NCBI GenBank assembly: GCA_030704615.1
Contig: CM060732.1
Coordinates: 16,554,001-16,618,000 of the forward strand
Direction: 5' to 3'
DNA from: Takakia lepidozioides
Taxonomy: Eukaryota > Streptophyta > Takakiopsida > Takakiales > Takakiaceae
Length of the DNA stretch: 64,000 nt
This document shows, in pieces, positions 19,586 through 29,113 of this stretch. The notes under the pieces are model-generated. The model was not told where the DNA came from, did not search any database, and saw only the letters and a list, made by a program, of their open reading frames with translations. Position 1 is the stretch's first letter. Each line of letters begins with the position of its first letter. The translations under genes and the position numbers were made by a program.

Positions 19586-20272
19586 GTGGTGCTATTGCAG
19601 GGTGACTTCAATGCCCAAGTGGGCAAAGGGCTCCATCAGGACGATATCATTGGGTCTTCTGGTGAGGACGAGCTGAATTCTAATGGCAGACGGTTAATTA
19701 ACTGTCTGGAAGAGCTTCAGCTTTTGACCTTGAATAACAAGACAAGAGGTGACCAAGTGCAGTGGACTCGTGAGAATTCCCAAACTGGGGAACGTTCCAT
19801 TGTGGACTATATCATAATGGACAAAAATTTGTTCCCCCAGTGTGTCAATGTGTTGATCGACAGAACTGATATTGGTACCTCTGACCACTTCCTGGTTTGG
19901 ACTGAGATCAAAAGGTGTTTTCCCAACACCAGAGTAGAAGAGATTCTCAAGGACCTGGACCTGGATCCGCAAGTCTTGACCCTGCTGGATAAATCCGACT
20001 TAGAGGCTGTAGTGTCCAAAGCCATGTCTGTTGCCATGAGATTGTCTGATGAAAATGAAGTTAGGCAGAAAACTTCCCTGAACTTGTTTCTAGTCAGTGA
20101 TATGGGGGAGGACATCTTGGATGACCTCAAGGGTCCACCCACTCTCGGCACTAGACTGAAATTTAAACTCAGGGAAGGAAGCCTACCTTTGAACAGCAAA
20201 CAAAAGCAGAGAGGAAAGGGGGAGTGCACTTCCCATTGTGTGGGCAATATGAAGACAATATTCATTTTCTGA
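19586..20272 (+). pseudogene. LINE endonuclease C-terminus fused to a post-RT segment
   Basis: Residues ~1-110 are the C-terminal half of an AP-type endonuclease of a non-LTR retrotransposon: GDFNAQVG, NGRRLINCLEEL, WTRENSQTGERSIVDYI and the catalytic-type TSDHFLVW. After ...RCFPNTR the frame jumps directly to a segment (EEILKDLDLDPQVLTLLDK) that recurs at 20.79 kb behind RT-downstream sequence. The whole RT domain is therefore missing, so this is an internal deletion or recombination product. The frame fails near the zinc-finger segment at ~20.23 kb. Confidence 0.75.
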
Positions 20273-20922
20273 TACACTGTCCGGGGTTCTCTCACCAAAG
20301 AGACGCTCTCTTCAAATCTATCAAGGGAATTGTGCATGAATTGTCCTCCAATTGTAATTGGGATGCACATATCCAGAAAGTTGTTCAAACTGGCAAGGGC
20401 AAAGCTCTGGGGCTCACTAAATTTTTCCACTGCAGAGGGGTCAACTCTGAGGTTAAGAAAACCATGCTTTCTCGCGTTATTAGACCTGCCTTGGAGTACG
20501 GATCTGCTATATGGGTTGATAACTCCAACCAGGCTAAGTCTCTAGAATCCATTCAAGTGGGGGTGCTTAAGGAGTGTATGTCAGCATGCTCCAAAACAGC
20601 CAATGTGGCTGTTCGGGGTGAGTTTGGCATTCCATCCTTAAGCTCCCGACGAGATGAATTCAAGGTCAGATGGTGGGGTCAGCTGCAACATATGCCCAAC
20701 ACCAGATATCCTAAGTTAATCGACTCTATATCTTGGAAACAGGACCGCCCTGTCAAACAGGCGAAGCCCTGGCAGAAGAGAGTAGAAAAGATTCTCAAGG
20801 ACCTGGACCTGGATCCGCAAGTCTTGACCCTGCTGGATAAATCTGACTTAGAGGCTGTAGTGTCTGAAGCCATGTCTGTTGCCATGAGATTGTCTAGACT
20901 GAAATTTAAACTCAGGGCATGA
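20224..20922 (+). pseudogene. LINE post-RT region
   Basis: Starts with a CCHH-like segment (FPLCGQYEDNIHFLIHCPGF), continues with KALGLTKFFHCRG and VIRPALEYGSAIWV, the conserved stretch that follows RT in many LINEs, and ends with a second copy of the KDLDLDPQVLTLLDK block. Relative to the first copy at ~19.94-20.17 kb, this second copy lacks about 105 nt, including DENEVRQKTSL. Confidence 0.72.
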
Positions 20923-20931
20923 AGCCTACCT

Positions 20932-21384
20932 TTGAACAGCAAACAGAAGCAGAGAGGAAAGGGAGAGTGCAATTGTCCGTTGTGTGGGCAACCTGAAGAC
21001 AATATTCATTTTCTGATACACTGTCCGGGGTTCTCTCACCAAAGAGACGCTCTCTTCAATTCTATCAAGGGAATTGTGCCTGTACCCCTGTTTACCAACT
21101 TTGAAAGTCTCGAGGCTGAGCCAAAAGCCCAGGCCCTCCTGAGGCCTAGTTTTTGGGCAAATCACACACAGCAAATTGATGCTTGTGTGAAGGGTTTTCT
21201 AGAGGATATCTGGAAAACCCGGATTAATTCTATATATGAAGGTAAGTCTTACTACCAACGTCAGCCCCTGACAGAGGTAGGTTCTGTCCCTTTTGTTCCC
21301 GCTCAAACTGGGCGCGGGGTCAAAACACAGTCCCAGCCTGGATGGCATCTACACAGGACAATCAAATCCCGGTCATTGTGGTAA
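20932..21384 (+). pseudogene. LINE C-terminal zinc-finger segment, second copy
   Basis: Repeats NSKQKQRGKGEC, then CPLCGQPEDNIHFLIHCPGF, and continues beyond the first copy through SFWANHTQQIDACVKGFLEDIW. This is the most complete version of the C-terminus in the window. A partial duplication explains why the same protein segment occurs at 20.2 and 21.0 kb. Confidence 0.7.
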
Positions 21385-22147
21385 TGACAACACAAGACTC
21401 AGTGGCATCGGGCCTAGGATTTGGGGTTGACGGAGAGGGACATCTGTCCTATTTGCAGAGGGTTGAAAGAGATATGACTATCCAGTTTCATATAAGGGTG
21501 CTGGACCAGTTGGGTACTCCAAACCCGTTGCCCCCGCAAGGGATGGAATCTCAATGGGCACAACAAGAGTCTCTGACTTGGTTTCTCCAATGCCCATTGA
21601 CAGACTTGCAATTTGATCCCGGGGAATGGAGGTGGATGGACAAAAAGAAAACCCCCTTTTTTGCTTATTCGGTGAAAAAATGCTACTCCGTCATCAACCC
21701 ACCTCGCTCTTTCGTGCAGCCAGATGGTGCTCCAGAGGGAACAACCTGCAGTTTGCCCAAGGGACCTGGGATAAAATTTGGAAGGACATTTGGAGGAAGG
21801 ATAGACATGTGAAGCTCTCAGCTTTCCTCTAGAAACTCACACATAGAATCCTCCCAGTCAGACAGCGGACTCATGAAGACAATCCTACCTGCACTATGTG
21901 TAATGCACACCCAGAATCGATTGAGCACTACCTGTTGCTATGCAACCTCCCTAACAAAATCTGGCAGTTGGTTCTTGCATTCTACTCCCATTGGGACACC
22001 TTCCCTTCCCCTCCCTCAGCTTCTCTGCTTCTTCTCAACTTCCACCCTGGTCAATCACAGAATACACGTCCAGATGTGCTTGGGTTTACGAGGGGAAACC
22101 CCCCAGGGGCAGATCAGTGTTGTTTTGTACTTACCATGATCTGTTAA
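21385..22147 (+). pseudogene. L1-type LINE C-terminus with zf-RVT domain
   Basis: Spread over two or three frames. It contains a block with YSVKKCYSVI, the usual lead-in to the zinc-binding region in plant L1 polyproteins, then WDKIWKDIWRKDRHVKLSAF, HRILPVRQRT, CTMCNAHPESIEHYLLLC and NKIWQLV, which match the zf-RVT domain. A TAG interrupts after SAF (near 21830), and frameshifts surround it. Confidence 0.75.
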
Positions 22148-22830
22148 CTGAGGGGAGGAAAGCGTGGTTCAATGTCTGTGAAGCTCTTCCCAGAACTTCG
22201 GAGCAACGGGGAAGGAAACCGCTTCAAGATTTCCATGACTCATGGGGCAAAGACAATCTGCTCGGCTCCAGTATTTCCAACACACGTTTTGCCTGGCAAC
22301 AATCCATCCCCCCTCAATGGGAGGTCCCCCGGTGAAGGGGATGATGCTGATTACAATTGGCGCCACAAGCGGGCTAGAGACCCCAAATTCCGAGCTCAAC
22401 TCAAGTTCTGAATGCAACACTGCTGCTCCTCCCGCTCAGCTCGTCTCTCTTAGTTCTTTCCCAGATCCTTTCTTCATCCCCCCTGCTACTGAGAACACTT
22501 TATGGACAGTATATCTCCAACCTCTCAGCTATCTCTAGATAAAGGCAATGTCTAGTCTAGCAGGTATTTCCTCCTTATCACTGCAGTCCCTTACATTCTC
22601 ATCTCAGATCGCAATCCAAACTCTACGCTTCGTCTTTCTATTCTCTCTCTATTTAGCAAGCTGGCTAGGGTCTCGGGGAAGTTCCCCCTCAGTGAGCCTT
22701 CATGGCCTTCCTTGATGATTATTTTTTCCACCTTTGTGACATTTTTTTAATAAAATAATTCGATTAAAAGGGCCTCCGTCCCCTTTCAATTTTAAAAAAA
22801 TAACAAAAAAAAATAAAAAAAATAGTGGAG
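22148..22830 (+). mobile_element. LINE 3' tail and poly(A)-like end
   Basis: Continues with RKAWFNVCEALPR, RKPLQDFHDSWGK and FAWQQSIPPQWEV, a tail shared with a second copy at 26.9-27.1 kb, then about 400 bp of non-coding DNA ending in AATAAAATAATTCG and an A-rich run near 22795-22830, as expected for a LINE 3' end. Confidence 0.7.
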
Positions 22831-23346
22831 TGGCTATGACCCCAGTAAATTGCAGGTCCAACTGATTTTTTCACCTATGGTTGATTGTATGCAATTACAT
22901 AGGGGTTGAAATCTCAAAATTGACAAGAGAAAATGTGCCTCCAAATGAAGTAATTTTTTTCTACAAATTTTTCAAAAGCCAACGGTGGATGTGTGTATTG
23001 TAATGCTCACACACCACAAGGTGAAGTGCTTTTTACAAAATTGCTAATTTTCTGCCAAAAGTAATCTTTGGAGTGCAATATGTTTTGGGCTTGTTTACCT
23101 GCCACGTCAGCGGTCAACAAGCCCTTTTCAGGCCCAAAACGTAAATGAGTGATCTAAGATATTTTTTGACTAGGTCGTAGTTTCTGTTTTTTTTTTTAAT
23201 TTTTTTTTGCATCATACTCGAGACAAATCCCTTGTCATTAAAGCTTCAGGAGTGGGCCCCATCAGATTAGATCTGCAAAAATTAGGTAGAACTGAATATT
23301 CAGAGTGACCGATTCAGGTCGCTTGGGAAATTAAGGGTTAACTGGT
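22831..23346. other. Unclassified, no gene recognised
   Basis: A/T-rich DNA without credible coding potential. It ends at the target duplication of the next element. Confidence 0.4.
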
Positions 23347-25256
23347 CATACAAAAGTAGCATAGCTACGGCGTGAGCCCAGCCCCGTGAGCCTGGGAGCT
23401 GAGCTCATGCTTGACTGACGTGGCGTGAGCCCAGGCTCCCTCTGCATGACATGGCGTTCACGCCACGTAAGCGTGAGCGTCCGCCATGTCAGCAAATGTC
23501 ATAACACATTTGGCGAAAGATAAGATACCTATACCCGAGGGACCTATAACCGTGGGAATACACATTTACAGTATGCCGACTTATGCTGCATATTCCAAAC
23601 AAACCGACAATGAAAAGAGACTCATTGACTGCAACGTTGTGCAGTCTGCCAACTTAAGCTGCATATAGCAAACAAACCGACACTGAAAAGAGACCCGTCT
23701 GGGTTCACTTCCTCTTCCCCTTTCATTTGCCTCTCCCCTCACCTGCAGGTCCCTTTTTGTCTTTCAAGAGAATGCTCTGTGCCGGTGTACTTGTCAGGCA
23801 AAACAAAAAAAATTGCGTGTGTGGGATGGGCAGCAGCAGAGAAAATGTGCACCGCAGATGCCCTGAAAACAGTGTGCGGCACCACACACTGTTTTGAGGG
23901 CAACAACATGGGAACGGGAAAAAGAAAAAAAGAAAAGAAAAAACTGTGTGCGGGATGGACAGCTGCAAAAAAAACGTGCACCGCAGATGCCCTAAACGTA
24001 GTGTGCGGCAGTGGGCATCTGCGTGGGAACGAAAAAAAAACAAAACGAGTGTGGGATGGGCAGCTGCAGAGAAACAAAAGCACCGCAGATGCCCGGAAAA
24101 TAGTGTGCGGTGCCGCATACTATTTTCCGGGCATCTGCGTGGGGAAAAAAAAAAAAAAAAAACCGTGTGTGGGATGGGCATTTGTAGAGAAAACGTTCAC
24201 TGCAAATGCCCTGAAAACAGTGTGCGGTGCCACACACTATTTTTTGGGCATCAACGTGGGAAAGAAAAACAAAAAAAATCCAAAAATAAAATAAAAATAA
24301 AACCCTGTGTGGGATGGGCATGTGCAGAGAAAACGTGCTCCGCAGATGCCCTGAAAACAGTGTGCGGTGCCGCACACTGTTTTCCGGGCAGCTGCGAGGG
24401 AACAAAAAAACGAAAAAAAAAAAACTCATGTGGGATGGCCATCTGCACAGAAAACGTGCTCCGCAGAAGCCCTGGAAACAGTGTGCGGTGCCGCACACTG
24501 TTTTCCGAGCAGCTGCGAGGGAACGAAAAACGAAAAAACGAAAAAAAAAAAAAAAAAAAAACTCCCTTGGGATGGCCATCTGCACAGAAAACGTACTCTG
24601 CAGAAGCCCTGGAAACAGTGTGCGGTGCCGCACACTGTTTTCCGGGCAGCTGCGAGGGAACGAAAAAATGAAAAAAAAAAAAAAAAAAAAACCTTGTGTG
24701 GGATGGGCATTTGCAGAGAAAATGTGCTCCGCAGATGCCCTGAAAACAGTGTGCGGCACCGCACACTGTTTTCAGGGCATCTGCATGGGAACGAAAAAGA
24801 AAAAGAAAAAGTATGTGGGGTGGGCAGCTGCAGAGAAAACGTGCACCGCAGATGCCCCGAAAGGAGTGTGCGGTGCCACACACTACTTTCAGAGCATCTT
24901 CGTGGGAACAAAAAAAGCAAAATGTGTGTGGGTGCCACAAATTACTTTTCAGGCATCTGCGGGGGAACCTGCCAAAAGTGCATTCACTTGTGTAAAGTCA
25001 GACCGCATACATTGATTTCATCCCAGCTATCCCGCAGAATGTTTGACACGAGGGCCGGGGGTGGATGTAAAAGATGTTATCTGCAATGATTGAAAATGGT
25101 AAGTCAATCCGCGGCTATAGGTGCCTCCCGCAGAAATACGCCCTGTAAGTTCGGAATTCATAGATGACGTGGCGTGAGCCTATGCCGGGCTCACGGGCTC
25201 CTGGGCTCATAGGCTCACGCCTCCAGGCTCACGGTGTAGCAACCCCCATACAAAAG
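23347..25256. mobile_element. Non-autonomous TIR element with 10-bp target duplication
   Basis: Flanked by a perfect direct repeat CATACAAAAG (23347-23356 and 25247-25256); the bases outside it differ. The enclosed 1,890 bp begins TAGCATAGCTACGGCGTGAG and ends with the imperfect inverse (minus-strand reading GGTTGCTACACCGTGAGCC). Both ends carry several CGTGAGCC words and a GACGTGGCGTGAGCC block. A 10-bp duplication is in the size range of Mutator-like elements. No transposase is encoded; the interior is mostly a tandem hairpin array. Confidence 0.72.
23815..24960. repeat. Tandem hairpin array inside the TIR element
   Basis: About nine units with 110-140-bp spacing. Each has GTGGGATGGGCAKCTGCAGA, GAAAACGTGCWCCGCAGATG, then a ~42-bp palindrome of the form GCCCTGAAAACAGTGTGCGG and its inverse, and an A-rich spacer of varying length. 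Palindromes lie near 23860, 24090, 24207, 24346, 24468, 24605, 24736 and 24854, with a degenerate one near 23990 and a half unit near 24930. Long ORFs in both strands simply read the units. Confidence 0.9.
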
Positions 25257-25828
25257 GCCCTGTTGTTAAATTCCGTTCTTAAATTCCTTTGTCATTTTGA
25301 CCTGTAAAATAAAAGAAGCTAGTAGTAGTTGATGTGATTACAAGCTAGGTCAATGTTTACAGGGGTCTCAAACCATCATATGATAGTGTTTTTTAGTTAT
25401 TTGGCCATGCTAGCTCCTATAAAAAGAATAGGTTGCTCCCTATATCCACCTTAGTATCTTTCCAACGGTTAATTTTGCTGTGAATAGCTAGTCCCCCATT
25501 CAAATTCTCCATCATTCAGACTTGTATATAGTAGTTGATGTGAATAAGCCCCCCCAAGTTTGAGTGGGCCCTGTCCATTAAAGAGTGGTCCAGGAATTAA
25601 AATGTGGGGCTTATAGTAAGCTAAACAAGGATTTATATTATTAACCGTCATATAAGGGGGTAAGTAAAAAAGAAGGTAGGAAGGCCAGAGGTATTAAATG
25701 GGAGAGGGTTCAACCGCCAAATTCGGCTAAGGAGGTTTCTAGGGGTTACATGTGTCCCAGGGCCTTCTAGAAGGGTCCCACCGCCCTCAGAGGGTATATA
25801 AAAGAGAGGCCCCCTCTTGCTACTTACT
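25257..25828. other. Unclassified DNA with a TATA-like promoter signal
   Basis: Contains TATATAAAAG at about 25795-25804, preceded by a GC-richer stretch, which looks like a promoter core of an LTR or host gene; no downstream ORF was found before the inserted MITE. A ~90-bp block near 25350-25445 (CATATGATAGTG... TAGGTTGCTCC) has a direct relative at about 26335-26430, on the other side of the MITE. Confidence 0.4.
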
Positions 25829-26250
25829 ACTTAGAGCATCTCCACGGTGAGCAGGCCCGTCAAACGTTATACAGCCTGGTTACAAGGGTGACGGTATTTT
25901 TTACAAAGACGGTTTGGTTGGCACTCCACGGTTGGGACGGTAGCAGACCCGACACACACCCCAATCACAATTTGGCAGGAAGCGCTCTCACAATCTTGGA
26001 GCGTTGAAATGGAGGGCGCAATTGATGGCTGGGTTGGCTCGCAGGTGCAAATGTAATGTATCTATGTGGTTGGCGGGGTCCTTGTATATTTGGAAAAAGT
26101 GTCATGCGGGAGGCAGATTTGCGGCGGGGCCTGCAGCAATCCTACCCGGCTGAGGCAACCGTGGAGCAAGATGCGCGGCTTTTTGAGACCCCGCCACGCC
26201 AAATTGCCGTTTTTGGGTAGGTACCGTGGCACCGTGGAGATGCTCTAAGT
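25829..26250. mobile_element. MITE-like element
   Basis: About 420 bp bounded by a perfect inverted repeat containing TTAGAGCATCTCCACGGTG at both ends. The GAGCATCTCCA end is typical of plant MITEs. No clear target duplication could be assigned: the TTA on the left and TAA on the right are part of the inverted repeat. No coding capacity. Confidence 0.7.
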
Positions 26251-26524
26251 GGGCTCTGCAGACGCAAGGCCCCCCAAAAAAAAACGCAAACATCAAAGTA
26301 TTAGTTAATAGCATCAGTAAGCTGAATAAGCCATGGGTCAATCTTTTCCATGGAATCTCACACCATCACATGATATTGTTTTCTAGTATTTACCATGCTA
26401 GCCCCTAAATGGATAGGTTGCTCCATACTGAGGGCCAATTCAGCATTTTAGTGCATGTCATAGGCACTGTTCTCAGAAATTGAGCAAGGACAGGATCATG
26501 GAACACACTATGTAAAACTTGGGA

Positions 26525-26705
26525 CAACCAACATGTAGCCCAGTGGTAATGGGCACATACCACGTTGGATGTGGTTGTGGGTTCAAACCACGGTCTGGTG
26601 TGTCATGAAGGTGTCCACCTTTCAGCTGGAAAGCAGTAGCCCTTGTGGTGAAGAGACACCATAATTTATGCGTCCTTCCGGAGGCGTATATATATATTTA
26701 TTTGT
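26525..26705 (+). mobile_element. tRNA-derived SINE
   Basis: Contains a pol III A box (TAGCCCAGTGGT, 26536-26547) and B box (GGTTCAAACC, about 26580-26589) at tRNA spacing, with a T-arm-like GTGG/CCAC stem around the B box. The acceptor stem does not pair, so it is not a working tRNA gene. An unrelated ~60-bp body and an AT-repeat tail (GTATATATATATTTA) follow. Pol III would transcribe it from the internal boxes. Confidence 0.65.
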
Positions 26706-26789
26706 AAAACTTGGAAGACCAATATCAATATCAATATCTTATATATATATATTATCAAGGCAATGATTTTATCAATATTAATATCAATT

Positions 26790-27610
26790 TTATCAATATC
26801 GTTAAGTGGAATTTGTGGAAGGCCAGATGTGATCTGGTCTTTTCGGGTAAGCCTTTCTCTGTCAGGTCTGTGCTCGTTATGACTCACTCAGATGTCATGT
26901 CTGAGGCCCGCAAGGCATGGGTGGTGATGGGTTCAGCTCTTTCCAAATGCGGGGAAAGGAGGCGTCTTAAGCTCCTTCAAGACTTCGACCAATCTTGGGG
27001 CAGAGGAGGGCGTATCTGCACCAGATTGTCGGAATCAAGGGTTCATTGGAATGAAAGCATCCCATCGGAGTGGCAGCTCGCTTAGCTCCATGCGCTCCCC
27101 TATGGTGGGGATGAGCCAGAAGTAAATTGGAGGCACCAGAAATCTTTCAAAAGGGCAAGGCTAAAGCGCTCTCTTTTGGCAGCTTGAAAAGTGGGCTGCT
27201 TCTTGCGTGTGCTCTGCAGCTAGGAGTTAGCTCCCGCCTCTCGGGTTTAGGTGCTGCTCTTTGTTCATGCAGCTTAATGGGGTTTCTATTGTAGCTCGGA
27301 TCTGCTGCAGAGGCTTCTCTTCCTGGTTCTTAGGCCTGCTTCAGTTCGTGGCCTCTTTCTGTTATTAGGCTTTCTCCCCCTTTATTCCTTCCATGTTTTA
27401 TGTTCTGTTTTCTAGCCTTAGGCCCCAGCTTCTTTGCAATCTGCCGCTGGCAGATTCGAGACTCTGGTTCTTTGCTCCCCCCTCCTTTCATGTTTGGTCA
27501 CGAAGCATTTGTCTTCCTCAATCACCCTCAATTTGTCCATATCTATAAAGCTGAGGGACGGAGGCTGATTAATATATCTAAAAATATATATCAATAATTT
27601 TTTTTGAGAT
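26790..27610 (+). mobile_element. L1-type LINE 3' fragment
   Basis: Encodes WNLWKARCDLVF, SEARKAWVVMGSAL and LKLLQDFDQSWG, homologous to the tail at 22.15-22.34 kb and typical of the end of plant L1 ORF2. The remaining ~500 bp resembles a LINE 3' untranslated region and ends at an AT-rich run near 27570-27610. 5'-truncated, as usual for LINEs. Confidence 0.7.
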
Positions 27611-29113
27611 AGTAACATTGTCCGTGATGTAGGGTTTTGGCTCTGCATTTTGCTGTGAGAGGGACGAAGGCCACCCCTGGCAAGGAGTATGTCAATGAAG
27701 TTCTGAAGTGAGTAAGTCGAATACATGCCTGCATCATCCCTACCTTGTGGAAGCCGTGTTTTTCCAATGCGACTCTGTATGGTTTCTCGTACTAATCATC
27801 AATCTGACATTCTTTACCGTAACCATTCGCAGAGACCCGCATTTGCGGCAGGAGAGTGCTGCAGAACGCAGTTAACGGTCATTGAAGGCCGCGCAAGATG
27901 AACGTGCAGCGAATAGGGCAAAACTTGTGGAGAGGCATTTCGGCGCTAAGACGGCGGCCTATCGTCTCTCCCTTACTGCCCACTGTCTCTCTTTGGAGCT
28001 CTGAGCTGTTGCTGCTGTTTGGGTCTTCCTGCGGCATTACTCGCCTGCGTCTCTTCCTTTGTAGTGGTGATTGTCCCTGCCATTCCTGTCTGCGGCATGC
28101 CCGTTTTAGTGACTGAACCGGTTGTGCACCAGAATATTCTTGAACTTTCATTGGGTAATAAACCATTTACACCAAGTATATTTTCCTTGACTGTGATCCA
28201 ACTTATGAATCGGACTGACCCTTGGTATTTGTGGTTGCTCCTGCACCTGTTTCTCCCTTGTGGCAAATCTTCACAGTTTCTCCAGATGTCTTCTCTGGCC
28301 AAGTTAATGATTGCCTATACTACACATCTCTGTAGGTTTTGTAGAATGAGTACTGTCCAGAGATCACCAAGTCTGCTGATTACTATTTCAATGTCAATTA
28401 TTGGTAGCTTTATCATGTTGTCACAAATGTGCACTACCTTTTCAGTTTTAACTTAATTGGCTGCTTCACAAAATTCCCACCCTTGGACCTTGGACACTAC
28501 TTATAATCAGTTGCATGTCGAACACTCCTGTATATATGGCCTGACAAAAATCAGGAGTAGGGCCATGTTCATATTCAATGGTGGCAATTTTTCATGAGGA
28601 CCCATTAAGAAACAGTGCACACAGGAATTCTGAAAATGAATCAGCTTTCGCCAGATTTGGAACACCAAATGTATGGATACAAGGTTACAAACAAGTGAAA
28701 CTGCTTTCCTTGTTCACCTTTCTTAACCCATGCTTGAAGAGACACTGCTGCTCCATCTCCAGTAGTATTTTGGAAAGTCTCTTCTCTCTACATCTATCAA
28801 AATTGGCAAACACAGGCTGCTATGGCTACATGCCATTGGGAGCTGCATTCTGGAGAGAGAACGAATGAAAAGTGCTGCATTGAATCTCTTAACTCTTCAT
28901 GGTCTATACTCAAAACCTGTATATGGCCCACAACATAGGCTTGAGTAGGAACTAAATCCCAGAGAGGAAAGTGCAGACACTGGTCTGATTGACCCTTTGC
29001 TCACAACCACTGCTTGAGAGAAGCCCCAGTGTCAGCTATTATGTCTGGAGCAGCTGCAGCAGCAAAAGTAGAGGATGAAGAAGGGAACTTGCTGTTAAGT
29101 TCAGCTCCCCACC
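27611..29113. other. Intergenic, no gene recognised
   Basis: Downstream flank of the kinase gene. Minus-strand frames near 27.9-28.3 kb show no recognisable domain and are broken. No clear terminator or repeat. Confidence 0.4.

Noticed and set aside
23739-25089. ORFs of up to 255 codons on both strands in the hairpin array
   Set aside because: They read the same tandem units in every frame and contain poly-Lys or poly-Phe from A-rich spacers.
25829-26250. TTA/TAA target duplication of a PIF/Harbinger MITE
   Set aside because: Left TTA and right TAA are part of the inverted repeat rather than a direct repeat, so superfamily assignment is not supported.
26536-26600. A tRNA gene
   Set aside because: A and B boxes and a T-arm-like stem are present, but the acceptor and anticodon stems do not form; a SINE fits better.
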